Assembly (NCBI RefSeq): GCF_014654615.1
Contig: NZ_BNBB01000007.1
Coordinates: 1-64,000, forward strand
Origin: Streptosporangium violaceochromogenes
GTDB taxonomy: Bacteria > Actinomycetota > Actinomycetes > Streptosporangiales > Streptosporangiaceae
Direction of reading: 5' to 3'
DNA: 64,000 nucleotides
The position numbers and the translations under genes were made by a program. The notes under the pieces were generated by a model. It had not been told where the DNA came from. It was given only the letters and a program-made list of their open reading frames with translations, and did not search any database. Positions 1-8,208 of this stretch are shown one piece after another; position 1 is the stretch's first letter, and every line of letters starts with the position of its first letter.

Positions 1-80
1 GGCGGGCGGCCGGCGGTGAAGCAGGAAACCCTGCGGGTGACCGCAGGAATCCCCCGCCTTCAGACGGGGGAGGATGTCAA
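1..80 (+). mobile_element. 3' end of an IS200/IS605-family (TnpB-type) element with omega-RNA-like hairpins
   Basis: Two stacked hairpins are visible: a 7-bp stem at 30-36/41-47 closed by the tetraloop GTGA, and a CCCCCG/CGGGGG stem at 51-56/65-70, followed by AGGATGTCAA ending near 80. This layout matches, from memory, the right end of IS605/IS1341-type elements of actinomycetes, where the 3' end of tnpB runs into the omega RNA scaffold and the adjoining host DNA acts as guide. The tnpB gene would lie to the left, outside the window. The inferred element end is only 5 bases from the stop codon of the oxidase gene at 86. The boundary at 80 is inferred, not proven. Confidence 0.6.
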
Positions 81-85
81 GAGAA

Positions 86-1852
86 TCACCTCCCGAGCTG
101 GGAGATCTTGTCCTTGAACAGGGTGGTGGCGATCGTCGCCTTGTGCGGCTGCCCGCGCAGGAACGCCTGGACGAACCCCTTGGCCTGCTCGTAGTCGACC
201 TTGCCGGGCAGAGGGGGCTCGTTGGGGTCGACGTCGACGTCGACCAGTGCGGGCCCGTCGTGGGTCAGCGCCTGGGCGATGGCCGCCGGCACGTCCTCGG
301 CCTTGGTCACCTTGGCGCCGAATCCGCCGCAGGAGCGCGCCCAGGCGGAGAAGTCGGAGGGAGGCTCGCCGAACCGGACGCCGTGCTCGGGGTAGCCGAG
401 CACCATCTGCTCCCACAGGATCTGGCCCAGCGCGTTGTTGTTGTTGATTACCACCTTGATCGGCAGCCTGTGCCGGGCGGCGGTGAGGAACTCGGCCATC
501 AGCATGGCGAACCCGCCGTCGCCGACGAAGGCGATCACCTGCCGCCGGGGGAAGGCGTGCTGGATGGCGATCGCGTACGGCAGGCCGGGCGCCATGGTGG
601 CCAGGTTGCCCGACAGGTAGAAGCGCCGTTCGCCGCGGATCGTCCAGTGCCGGGCCGCCCAGGTGGCGATCGTGCCGGAGTCGCAGGTGAGGATCGCGTC
701 GCCGGCGGCCTGCTCGTCGATGACCGATATGAGGTACTGCGGGGCGATCGGATCCCGGTCGGGGTTTTGCAGGGCCGCGGCGTCCGAGCGCCAGACGGCC
801 ATCTTCTCCTGATATTTGTGCAGGTGGGAACGGTCGTCGTTGCGGTTCAGCAGGGGAAGCAGGGCCCGCAGGCCCTCCCGGGCGTCGCCGATCATCGGCA
901 CCAGGGTGGGCAGGCGCACCCCGGCGCGGGCGGGGTCGGCCTCGATCTGCACCACGTTCACCTTCCCCGGCTCGGGAAGGTGCCTGGTGTAGGGGAAGTT
1001 CGTGCCGACCATGAGCAGCGTGTCGCAGTCCTCGACGAGATCCTCGCCGGGCCGGGTGCCCAGCAGCCCGATCCCGCCGACCGTGTACGGCGAGTCGTCG
1101 GGGACGACGGCCTTGCCGGGCAGTGTCTTGATCACCGGCGCGCCCAGGGTCTCCGCGACGGCCAGCACCTCCTCGCGGGCGTGCAGGGCGCCGGCGCCGG
1201 CCAGGATCGCGACGCGCTCCCCGGCGTTGAGCACGCGCGCGGCGACCTGGAGGTCCTCGTGGCGGGGAATGCCCGGCGGGGCCAGGTAGATCGGCGCGGT
1301 CTCGGGGGGCCTGGCCGGGGCGACGTGCCGGTAGGGGTCGGCGTCGGCCGGCGCGACCTGCACGTCGTTGGGGAGGCACAGGTGGGCGACGCCGCGCCGG
1401 GCGTAGGCGGTGCGGATCGCGATGTCCACCACCCCCGGCAGCTGCGCGGGGTTGTCCACGACGAGGTTGTAGTCGGCGACGTCGGCGTACAGGCGGTCCA
1501 GGTGGACCTCCTGCTGGTAGCCGGTGCCCAGCACGCTGGTCTCCTGCATGCCGGTGATGGCCAGTACGGGCTGGTGGTCGAGTTTGGCGTCGTAGAGACC
1601 GTTGAGCAGGTGGATGCCCCCGGGGCCCGAGGTGGCCAGGCAGACCCCGATCCTCCCGGTGGCCTTGGCGTGGGCGGTCGCCATGAACGCGGCCGCCTCC
1701 TCGTGGTGGACCAGGATGAACCTGACCCGGTCGGCGTGGCGGCGCAGTCCCTCCATGATCCCGTTGATGCCGTCGCCGGGCAGGCCGAAGACCGTGTCGA
1801 TCCCCCAGGCGGTCAGCCGCTTGACGAGAAGCTCCGAGGCGATGTCAGTCAT
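86..1852 (-). CDS. ThDP-dependent pyruvate oxidase/acetolactate synthase-like enzyme
   Basis: A 588-residue thiamine diphosphate enzyme of the PoxB/AHAS family, probably cytosolic or membrane-peripheral. The N-terminal PYR domain holds the cofactor-activating Glu in the segment HHEEAAAFMA (about residue 51). A central Rossmann-like domain contains ERVAILAGAGALHA. The C-terminal PP domain has the classic ThDP/metal motif, GDGGFAML followed about 25 residues later by NNNALGQ (about 430-465). Length is usual for the family. Pyruvate:quinone oxidoreductase is the closest guess, but the substrate cannot be fixed from sequence. The gene is monocistronic. An IS605-type end lies just past its stop codon, and its AT-rich upstream region (1853-1996) is shared with a divergent broken gene. 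Confidence 0.88.
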   Translation of the reverse strand: MTDIASELLVKRLTAWGIDTVFGLPGDGINGIMEGLRRHADRVRFILVHHEEAAAFMATAHAKATGRIGVCLATSGPGGIHLLNGLYDAKLDHQPVLAITGMQETSVLGTGYQQEVHLDRLYADVADYNLVVDNPAQLPGVVDIAIRTAYARRGVAHLCLPNDVQVAPADADPYRHVAPARPPETAPIYLAPPGIPRHEDLQVAARVLNAGERVAILAGAGALHAREEVLAVAETLGAPVIKTLPGKAVVPDDSPYTVGGIGLLGTRPGEDLVEDCDTLLMVGTNFPYTRHLPEPGKVNVVQIEADPARAGVRLPTLVPMIGDAREGLRALLPLLNRNDDRSHLHKYQEKMAVWRSDAAALQNPDRDPIAPQYLISVIDEQAAGDAILTCDSGTIATWAARHWTIRGERRFYLSGNLATMAPGLPYAIAIQHAFPRRQVIAFVGDGGFAMLMAEFLTAARHRLPIKVVINNNNALGQILWEQMVLGYPEHGVRFGEPPSDFSAWARSCGGFGAKVTKAEDVPAAIAQALTHDGPALVDVDVDPNEPPLPGKVDYEQAKGFVQAFLRGQPHKATIATTLFKDKISQLGR

Positions 1853-1996
1853 GTCTGCGAACGTGCCCGGCCCTACTTCACCAAATATCCAATAGATGGA
1901 AACTTTATACTTTTAACTAATTTATCCTTTAGATAGTTGTTTGCCGAATATGGGGGTTTTGTTCATATTTGGGGCACCTTGCGTGGGGAGGTTGCG

Positions 1997-2455
1997 ATGA
2001 CGGTGATCCGTGCGGTGCGTGCCGCGGCCTACCGGGTGCCGACGGACCGGACGGAGGCCGACGGCACCCTCGCCTGGGACGCCACGACCCTGGTGACGGC
2101 CGAACTCGACGCGGAGGGGTCGCCGGCGTCGGGTGGACGTACGCCCCCGCCGCCGCGGCCTCCTTTCGACGCCACCCGCTGCGGCGGCTACACCGGCTGG
2201 CTCGACGCCGCGGCCGTCGCCCGCGCCCACCACCTGCGGGTCTCGGCGCACTGCGCCCCCAGCCTCCACCTGCCCGTGGCCGCCGCCACCCCGAACCTGC
2301 GCCACACCGAGTGGTTCCACGACCACGTGCGCATCGAGAGCGAGCTGTTCGGCGGCGCGGCGGATCCCTCGGGCGGAACCGTACGCCCCCGCCCGGACGT
2401 TCCCGGCCACGGCCTCGTCCCGCGGTACGGCGTCGCCGGCCACCGTGTCGCCTGA
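1997..2455 (+). pseudogene. Mandelate racemase/muconate lactonizing (enolase superfamily) gene remnant with internal deletion
   Basis: The first 40 codons (MTVIRAVRAAAYRVPTDRTE onward) resemble the capping domain of mandelate racemase-family enzymes. The next expected stretch, GVAGVGWTYAPAAAA, is read in the +1 frame (about 2115-2165). The frame then returns with DATRCGGYTGWLDAAAVARA and, near the end, NLRHTEWFHDH and PRPDVPGHG, which resemble the family C-terminus. About 200 residues of the TIM barrel, including the catalytic Lys and the metal ligands, are missing, so this cannot be an active enzyme. The ATG at 1997 follows GGGGAGG and keeps a good ribosome site, so inactivation may be recent. 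Confidence 0.75.
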
Positions 2456-2512
2456 GGCGGCGTCCCCCTCCCGGGGTGGCTCCCTCCCGCGGCGGCGTCC
2501 CCTGTCTAGATA

Positions 2513-2526
2513 AACGACCGGTCGTT
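2513..2526 (+). promoter_or_regulatory. Perfect palindromic operator for the TetR regulator
   Basis: AACGACCGGTCGTT is a perfect 14-bp palindrome 17 bases before the tetR start. A TATAGT hexamer (2529-2534) follows at once and would be a good -10 box, so a bound dimer would cover the promoter. The -10 lies so close to the ATG at 2544 that the mRNA may have almost no leader. Autoregulation is inferred from position and from the common ACCGGT-centred symmetry of TetR operators. Confidence 0.7.
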
Positions 2527-2543
2527 CGTATAGTCTCGGAGGC

Positions 2544-3176
2544 ATGACACAGGACGGCCGCCGGGCAAAAGGTCTGCGCAGCCGCGAGGCGATCCTCGGA
2601 CAGGCGGTCGCCCTGGCCTCCGTCGAAGGCCTCGGCGGCCTGTCCCTGGGACGGCTCGCGGTCGCGACCGGCCTCAGCAAGTCCGGGTTCTTCGCCCACT
2701 GGCGGGACAAGGAGCAACTGCAACTCGACGCCGTCGGCTGGGCCGTGCGCCAGTGGCGGGAGCGCGTCATCGCCCCCGCCCTCGGCGCCCCCGCCGGGGT
2801 GAGGCGGCTGTTCGCCCTCCACGAGGCCAGGCTCGCGTTCTACGCCGGCCGGGTGCTTCCGGGCGGCTGCTTCTTCTTCGCCGTGCAGGCCGAGTTCGAC
2901 GACCACCCCGGAGCGGTGCGGAGCCGCGTCGCGGAGGCCCTGCGCGGCTGGGAGGCGTTCATCCGCCGCCTGGTGGAGGAGGCCGTGGAGCTGGGCGAAC
3001 TCTCGCCCGAGGTCAACCCGGCCCAGCTGGCCTACGAGATCGACGCGCTCGGGGACATGGTCGTCACCCATTCCCGGCTGCTCGACGAGCACGAGATCCT
3101 CGGCCACGCACGCCGTGCCGTGCTGCAACGCCTGCGCGCGCTCTGCCCCGACCCCTCACTGCTTCCGGAGGACTGA
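2544..3176 (+). CDS. TetR-family transcriptional regulator
   Basis: A 210-residue one-component repressor. Residues about 13-60 form the TetR DNA-binding domain (SREAILGQAVALAS, then the recognition-helix segment ATGLSKSGFFAHW and KEQLQLDAV). The C-terminal two-thirds is the ligand/dimer domain, with a hydrophobic GGCFFFAVQAEF stretch. The ligand is unknown. The ATG at 2544 is preceded by GGAGG only one base away, tight for a ribosome site, which fits a leaderless or near-leaderless transcript from the -10 at 2529. A perfect palindrome overlaps the promoter. A thioesterase gene begins two bases after the stop codon, so the two form an operon and acyl-CoA-related control is plausible. Confidence 0.9.
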   Translation: MTQDGRRAKGLRSREAILGQAVALASVEGLGGLSLGRLAVATGLSKSGFFAHWRDKEQLQLDAVGWAVRQWRERVIAPALGAPAGVRRLFALHEARLAFYAGRVLPGGCFFFAVQAEFDDHPGAVRSRVAEALRGWEAFIRRLVEEAVELGELSPEVNPAQLAYEIDALGDMVVTHSRLLDEHEILGHARRAVLQRLRALCPDPSLLPED

Positions 3177-3177
3177 C

Positions 3178-3606
3178 GTGACTGATGGCGGGCACTTCGA
3201 GCCGGTTCAGGTGCATTTCGATGACCTCGACGCCATGGGGTTGCTGCACAACTCCCGCTACGCCGTACTGGTGGAACGCGCGATCGTCGCGTACTGGGTC
3301 AGGCTCGGGTGGGCTCCCGACACGGTCCGGTCGGCGTTCAAGGACGTGTTCCTCGCCGTGCGGGAGTTCAAGGTGACCTACGAGACGCCGATCGCCGGCG
3401 CCGGCGAGCCGCTGGTGCACTTCTGGATCGAGCGCATGGGGCGGACCAGCGCGGTGTACGGCTTCCGTGTGCTCTCACCGGATCGCTCCGTCGTCCACGC
3501 GGAGGGCTACCGGGTCAACGTCAACCTGGACCCCGGTACCCTCCGCCCCGTCCCGTTCAGCGCCGAGCTCCGCACCGCCGCCGGGCCTCTGCTGAAGACC
3601 GCCTGA
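3178..3606 (+). CDS. Acyl-CoA thioesterase, 4-hydroxybenzoyl-CoA thioesterase (hotdog) family
   Basis: A 142-residue single hotdog-fold protein. The segment HFDDLDAMGLLHNSRYAVLV corresponds to the 4HBT active-site pattern DxDxxGxxxNxxY, with the catalytic Asp in DLDAMG. It would hydrolyse an acyl-CoA thioester in the cytosol; the acyl group is unknown. I start at GTG 3178 because GGAGGAC lies 5-11 bases before it and the N-terminus then fits the family. Upstream in-frame starts would run into tetR. It is co-transcribed with the TetR gene, whose TGA ends at 3176. Confidence 0.85.
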   Translation: MTDGGHFEPVQVHFDDLDAMGLLHNSRYAVLVERAIVAYWVRLGWAPDTVRSAFKDVFLAVREFKVTYETPIAGAGEPLVHFWIERMGRTSAVYGFRVLSPDRSVVHAEGYRVNVNLDPGTLRPVPFSAELRTAAGPLLKTA

Positions 3607-3885
3607 GATCCGGTCGGCCGAAAAAAGGGGGGAGTGTTCACATCCCGCCTCGCGGGAGCCGCCGGGCGGGCGCGGGGGCCGGGGTGCGGCCGGTCGTCCG
3701 AACCGTCCGGGAGAAGGGGGCCGCCGATCGCCCCCGGCCAAGCAAACACGGGCGTGATCACGCCGGCCCGGCGGCCTTTTCCCGGTCCCGGAGCGGGCGG
3801 TCGCAGGGCGGCTGCGCCCCGGGTGCGTTTCCCCCGCTCGCCGCCGGGCAGGCCAGCCTGAGAGAGCGAGGGGAACGGGGGCTCC

Positions 3886-4617
3886 ATGACGCAGACGTAT
3901 GACGTGTCCGCGTATGGCCGCGCGATAGCGGACGTCTATGACAGCACCGTGGCGGAGGCGTCCACGGAGTCCGCGGTGAAACGGCTTCACGCCCTCGCGC
4001 AGGGGTCACCCGTCCTGGAGTTCGGCATCGGCACCGGACGCCTGGCGCTGCCCTTGGCCGCCCGGGGACTGACGGTCGCCGGTATCGACGGCTCCGCGGA
4101 GATGGTGGAGGTACTGCGCGCCAAACCCGGAGGCGACCGTATTCCGGTGACGATGGGCGACTTCGCCGCCACCCGGGTCGAGGGCGAGTTCGGCCTGGTC
4201 GTGCTGGCGATCAACACGATCTTCGCGCTGCCTTCGCAGGAGGCGCAGATCGCCTGCTTCGGCAACGCGGCGGCCCACCTGCGGCCGGGGGGCCGGTTCG
4301 TGGTCGAGGCGTGGGTCCCCGATCTGGCGGCGTTCCACAACGGGACGGCGCTGCGTGTGCTGTCGCTGAGCGAGGACGGCGTTCTGGCGGAGGCGGCGCG
4401 TCTGTCCCCTGCGGAGCAGGTGATGTACACGACGAAGGTCCGCATGACCTCCGGCGGCCTGCGGCTGCTGCCCGCCAACCACCGTTACGCCTGGCCGTCC
4501 GAACTCGACCTGATGGCACGCCTGGCGGGAATGGAGCGCGAACACCGCTGGGCGGACTGGAGCGGCGCCCCGTTCACCGACGACAGCCGGGCGCATGTGT
4601 CGGTCTACCGTCTCTGA
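3886..4617 (+). CDS. SAM-dependent class I methyltransferase
   Basis: A 243-residue Rossmann methyltransferase. Motif I is VLEFGIGTGRLALPLA (about residues 45-60), followed by VAGIDGSAEMVEVL (motif II, acidic residue binding the SAM ribose) and LRPGGRFVVEAW (post-motif region). The C-terminal half carries a beta-rich lid typical of small-molecule methyltransferases. The substrate is unknown. The 279 bases upstream (3607-3885) are GC-rich with no gene and only a short A-run after the thioesterase. The start has GAGGGGAACGGGGGC ahead of it. The next gene starts 93 bases later and may share the transcript. Confidence 0.85.
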   Translation: MTQTYDVSAYGRAIADVYDSTVAEASTESAVKRLHALAQGSPVLEFGIGTGRLALPLAARGLTVAGIDGSAEMVEVLRAKPGGDRIPVTMGDFAATRVEGEFGLVVLAINTIFALPSQEAQIACFGNAAAHLRPGGRFVVEAWVPDLAAFHNGTALRVLSLSEDGVLAEAARLSPAEQVMYTTKVRMTSGGLRLLPANHRYAWPSELDLMARLAGMEREHRWADWSGAPFTDDSRAHVSVYRL

Positions 4618-4710
4618 CCCACCGGCCCGTCGTCGTCATCTTCCACCGGCATCCTCCATCGGCCGTCAAGCCTTCGTACCGCCCTTCCTCGCCTGCTCCA
4701 GGAGACCGGG

Positions 4711-5709
4711 ATGCACCTTCCCACACCCCGAGGCCCCCTCACCGCCGCGCTGCTCGAACGGCTGACGCGCCCGCCTCACGGGTTCGACGCCCCGGCCGTG
4801 CCCGTGGCGTCGGCCGTTGAGGACGAAGACCTCCAGCTCGCGCTGTTCACCTGCTATGAACTGCACTATCAGGGCTTCGACGGGGTCGACGACCGCTGGG
4901 AGTGGGAACCGTCGCTGCTGCGGTTGCGAGGGGAGCTGGAAGGGGTGTTCGAGCGCTGGCTTGAGCGGATCGTGCCCCGGCCCGCCGTGCCGTCGGCGTA
5001 CGTGCGGCACGCCCTGACCGAGTTGGTGACGGCCGAGGAGGGCCCCTCCCTCGCGGACTTCCTGGAGAGGAAGGCCGACCTGGGGCAGTTCCGCGAGTTC
5101 GTCGTCCACCGGTCGATCTACCAGCTCAAGGAGGCCGATCCTCACACGTGGGTGATTCCCCGGCTGCGTGGCAGGGCCAAGGCCGCCCTGGTGGAGATCC
5201 AGATCGACGAGTACGGCGGCGGCCGTCCCGAACGGATGCACTCGGAGCTGTTCCGGGCCACGATGCGCGGGCTGGGCCTGGACGACACCTACGGCGTCTA
5301 CCTCGACCGGGTACCCGCGACGACGCTGGCGATCGGCAACGTCATGTCGCTGTTCGGCCTGCACCGGCGGCACCGGGGGGCCCTGCTGGGTCATCTCGCG
5401 GCCTTTGAGATGACCTCCTCGCTTCCCAACCTCAAGTACGGCCGCGGCCTGCGGCGGCTGGGGGGCGACGCGGCCGCCTGCCGCTTCTACGACGAGCACG
5501 TGCAGGCCGACGCCGTCCACGAGCAGATCGCCGCCCATGACATGTGCGGCGGGTTCGTCGCCGCACACCCCGCTCTGGCCGGCGACGTGCTGTACGGCGC
5601 CGCCTGCGCTCTTACGCTCGACCGGCTTTTCGCCCGGCGTGTTTTAAACCGCTGGGAACGGAACGGCACCTCACTGCGCGAGACCGGCCTGACGGTGAGC
5701 GGCCGATGA
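4711..5709 (+). CDS. Iron-containing redox enzyme, haem oxygenase-like fold
   Basis: A 332-residue protein of the haem-oxygenase-like diiron oxidase group. Likely metal ligands lie in helical segments ending in LALFTCYELHY, VEIQIDEYGGGRPERMHSEL and YDEHVQADAVHEQIAAHD, which supply the repeated E/H...D/E-H pattern of this superfamily. The reaction is not known; relatives do oxidative cleavage or N-oxygenation of small substrates. It overlaps the following glycosyltransferase gene by four bases (ATGA), so the two are translationally coupled. A CDGSH iron-sulphur gene converges behind that pair, giving an iron-redox neighbourhood. AGGAGACCGGG precedes the ATG. Confidence 0.8.
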   Translation: MHLPTPRGPLTAALLERLTRPPHGFDAPAVPVASAVEDEDLQLALFTCYELHYQGFDGVDDRWEWEPSLLRLRGELEGVFERWLERIVPRPAVPSAYVRHALTELVTAEEGPSLADFLERKADLGQFREFVVHRSIYQLKEADPHTWVIPRLRGRAKAALVEIQIDEYGGGRPERMHSELFRATMRGLGLDDTYGVYLDRVPATTLAIGNVMSLFGLHRRHRGALLGHLAAFEMTSSLPNLKYGRGLRRLGGDAAACRFYDEHVQADAVHEQIAAHDMCGGFVAAHPALAGDVLYGAACALTLDRLFARRVLNRWERNGTSLRETGLTVSGR

Positions 5710-6800
5710 CGAACCTCGGCTACATCCTGCCGCTGCGCTGGGAGGACGACTCGGGTCTGGAGGAGCTGACCGGCTACCTGCGGTGGCTGAGCCGTCTCGT
5801 TCGGGTCGTCGTGGTCGACGGTTCTCCGGGCCCGCTCTTCGAACGGCACGCCGCCCTATGGGGCGAGGCCGTCCTGCACGTACGGCCCGACGGCGACCTC
5901 GACGTCGCCAACGGCAAGGTCGCCGGAGTGATCACCGGGATGCGCCGAACCCGCGCCGAGCACGTGGTCATCGCCGACGACGACGTCCGCTACGGCGAGG
6001 CCGAACTGGCCAGGCTCGACACCCTGCTGCGGACGGCCGACCTGGTCCGGCCGCAGAACCATTTCGACCCGCTGCCCTGGCACGCCCGCTGGGACACCGC
6101 CCGCACGCTGCTCAACCGCGCCTTCGGCGCCGACTACCCGGGCACCTTCGGTGTGCGAGGTTCGACTTTTCGGCGGATGGGTGGCTACGACGGGAACGTG
6201 CTGTTCGAGAACCTGGAGCTCATCCGGACGGTACGCGCCCACGGCGGACGCGAACGCCGTCCTCGTGATCTCTACGTCCGCCGTCTCCCGCCCGCCCCGG
6301 CGAGGTTCTGGTCGCAGCGCGTACGGCAGGCCTACGACGACCTGGCCCAGCCCGCCCGGATGGCGTTTTTCCTGTCCGTGCTTCCCGCGCTGGCCGCCGG
6401 GATGCTGCGGCGGCGCCACGGAACGATTGCCGCCTGCGCCGGCGTGGCGGTCGGCCTGGCCGAGATCGGCCGCCGCCGGGGCGGGGGACGCAGGGTCTTC
6501 CCCTCCACCACCGCGCTCTTCGCCCCGGTGTGGATTCTGGAGCGGGCCGTCTGCAGCTGGCCGGCCCTGGCGGCCCGCTTCCTGTGCGGCGGCGTTCCCT
6601 ACGCCGGCCGCCGGCTGCGAACCGCCGCGCACTCAACCCGCCGGCTCAGAGCGCGTTCTCAGGCCGTCGCCTCGGGCTCGCTCGGGGCGTGGAAGCCGAT
6701 CAGCTTGTGCGAGCCGTCGCAGAACGGCTTGGCCGCGGAGCGTCCGCAGCGGCACAGCGCCACGGTCCCCCGGCCCGGGTCGATGGGGGCGCCGTCCTGA
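5706..6800 (+). CDS. Family 2-like glycosyltransferase
   Basis: A 364-residue GT-A glycosyltransferase starting with a beta-strand GYILPLRWE and carrying the nucleotide-sugar Asp motif in VIADDDVRYGE (about residues 95-105). A hydrophobic C-terminal part (ARMAFFLSVLPALAAGMLRR and AGVAVGLAEIG) suggests membrane association. The ATG at 5706 overlaps the stop of the preceding iron-enzyme gene. The 3' end is odd: about the last 47 codons (6659-6800) lie antisense to the CDGSH gene and do not look like conserved protein, so the natural stop may have been lost or the tail is a real 142-bp convergent overlap. The acceptor is unknown. Confidence 0.75.
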   Translation: MTNLGYILPLRWEDDSGLEELTGYLRWLSRLVRVVVVDGSPGPLFERHAALWGEAVLHVRPDGDLDVANGKVAGVITGMRRTRAEHVVIADDDVRYGEAELARLDTLLRTADLVRPQNHFDPLPWHARWDTARTLLNRAFGADYPGTFGVRGSTFRRMGGYDGNVLFENLELIRTVRAHGGRERRPRDLYVRRLPPAPARFWSQRVRQAYDDLAQPARMAFFLSVLPALAAGMLRRRHGTIAACAGVAVGLAEIGRRRGGGRRVFPSTTALFAPVWILERAVCSWPALAARFLCGGVPYAGRRLRTAAHSTRRLRARSQAVASGSLGAWKPISLCEPSQNGLAAERPQRHSATVPRPGSMGAPS

Positions 6801-6886
6801 GTCAGCAGGACGAACGCCCCTCGCACCAGCAGCGGCCCGTCCTCACAGGGGATCACTGTGGCCAAATTGTCTGATTTGTGCTGCAT
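6659..6886 (-). CDS. CDGSH iron-sulphur domain protein
   Basis: A 75-residue protein made of a single CDGSH zinc-finger-like domain. The motif CRCGRSAAKPFCDGSH (about residues 45-60) supplies the three Cys and one His that hold a redox-active, pH-labile [2Fe-2S] cluster. Bacterial members act in electron transfer or iron-sulphur handling; the partner is not known. Its 3' half is antisense to the tail of the glycosyltransferase gene. The haem-oxygenase-like gene two genes away and the hemerythrin gene behind its promoter suggest an iron/redox context. Confidence 0.9.
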   Translation of the reverse strand: MQHKSDNLATVIPCEDGPLLVRGAFVLLTQDGAPIDPGRGTVALCRCGRSAAKPFCDGSHKLIGFHAPSEPEATA

Positions 6887-6948
6887 GTGCCCTGTTGTGC
6901 CCGGTGGGGTTTCCGAGAAACGGAGAACGCGGGACCACCATCGGGTTC

Positions 6949-7533
6949 TCAGCTCTTCTTCCCCATGACGTCGCGGATCACGTCGCGGACCCGATCCATG
7001 ATCGCGATCGGCGTGCCGACCAGCAGGTTCTTGGTCGCCGACTCCACCCCCGCGTGCGGGTGGGTCGGCGCCAAAGCCTCGGCGGCCTTCACCCCGGCCG
7101 CCATCGCGCGGCGCTCGGCCTCGGAGGTCTCCGCGCGCAGATGGGCGAACTCGTACCGCTCCTCGGCGCGCGCGTGCGCCGTCACCGCCGCGCGCAGCGT
7201 CGCGAGGTCGGCCGGGAACCGCGGGTCGTCGACCCCCGCCTTTTCCATCCGCGTGAGCAACCGCTTGGCCTCGTTCTCCTCGGCCAGCCGGTCCTCGACC
7301 ACGGCCTCGCCTCCGTCGATCACCCGGCGGGCATAGGGGTGGACGATCTCCTCCTCGGCCGTCTCGTGCACGGCCAGCAGCCGCACCAGCCGCCGGAACG
7401 GCTCGGCCCGCTTGTCGGCGGGCGCGTTCTCGACCTCGTCGAAAAGGTCGTGAATCAGGGCGTGCTGCCGTACCAGCAGGTCCACGACGTCGTTCTCTCC
7501 CATGAGTTCGGGGACGGTCTGGCGCACACTCAT
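6949..7533 (-). CDS. Hemerythrin HHE-domain protein
   Basis: A 194-residue protein. The diiron-binding four-helix bundle is marked by QHALIHDLFDEV (about 23-34), LAVHETAEEEIVHPYARR (about 52-69) and VTAHARAEERYEFAHL (about 110-125), giving the H...HxxxE...H...HxxxxE arrangement. It ends in a basic helix (VRDVIRDVMGKKS). Family members bind oxygen or nitric oxide. It stands between the CDGSH gene and the divergent nitrate transport/reduction genes, which suits a role in oxygen/NO handling during nitrate respiration. The ATG follows GGAAGGGAGAGC. Confidence 0.9.
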   Translation of the reverse strand: MSVRQTVPELMGENDVVDLLVRQHALIHDLFDEVENAPADKRAEPFRRLVRLLAVHETAEEEIVHPYARRVIDGGEAVVEDRLAEENEAKRLLTRMEKAGVDDPRFPADLATLRAAVTAHARAEERYEFAHLRAETSEAERRAMAAGVKAAEALAPTHPHAGVESATKNLLVGTPIAIMDRVRDVIRDVMGKKS

Positions 7534-8208
7534 GGCGCTCTCCCTTCCGTAGGGTGCGCTTGTACCCTCACGGGTCCGTTTATCCGCCTACACGCCGCTC
7601 TTTGGGACGAAGTTGTCCTTACCTTGTGATCTCGCGGGTGTGGGAGGGGCCGGCGCGCGACCCGCGACGCGGCGGCGAGGTGGCTCGCGACGCGCTCGGC
7701 ACGGCCGGTGCGGGCGCGGGGCCGCGAGCCGACGCTGTTTTCCACGCCGGGGGATACCAGGGATATCGGGAACATTGAGGGCATCGTGGTCCCTCGCGCG
7801 CGGTACTGCCGGGCTAGTACTCCATTGAGGAGGTATGGGCGCCTTTCGCGCTCGACCGTACTCTTTTTCGAGGAGGGGCGAGATGACCTTCAATCCGTTC
7901 ACGGCGTACGGGGCGGTGGTCCGGCGGGGGCGTACCTAGTCGCCGGAAGGCTCGGCCGGGTGGTGTTCCCCCTCGGGGAGGAGCGCCTGGCCCTGAAGCC
8001 GGCGGCGGGGCGGGAACCGGCGGTCGCGAGCACCGTGTCGCCGGCCGCGCGCGGTGGACGAGGACCGAGCACAAAGCACTCGGCGGGCGGGACCTTCGCC
8101 CCTACGGGGGAGAGGGTTTTCGCGGTGGGATGCGATGGCAGGGAACGGTACGGAAGGCGGAACGCGCGACGGCGCGCTTCGAGCGCGGGCGCGGCAAGGA
8201 CGGGTGAG
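7534..8208. other. Divergent intergenic region, hemerythrin/narK
   Basis: This 675-base stretch separates the minus-strand hemerythrin gene from narK. It should hold both promoters. I see a single candidate small ORF (7835-7939) and a degenerate DosR-like half palindrome at 7606-7620 (GGGACGAAGTTGTCC, wrong spacing). Long frames reading through it are arginine/glycine-rich and look like GC artefacts. Confidence 0.5.
7835..7939 (+). CDS. Candidate small ORF, function unknown
   Basis: A 34-codon frame whose ATG (7835) follows the strong ribosome site TTGAGGAGGT. An internal ATG at 7883 also has GAGGAGGGGCG upstream, giving an 18-residue peptide MTFNPFTAYGAVVRRGRT. Two good ribosome sites in one short frame within an otherwise empty leader are unusual, but I recognise no family. 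It could be a leader peptide or chance. Confidence 0.22.
   Translation: MGAFRARPYSFSRRGEMTFNPFTAYGAVVRRGRT

Noticed and set aside
74..1936. Long plus-strand frame over the ThDP oxidase gene
   Set aside because: It is a GC-driven shadow; the minus-strand frame has the ThDP motifs and family length, while this one is Val/Gly/Asp repetitive and matches nothing.
7606..7620. GGGACGAAGTTGTCC as a DosR box upstream of the hemerythrin gene
   Set aside because: The spacing between half sites is too long and the right arm is incomplete compared with the GGGAC-N4-GTCCC form at 9462.
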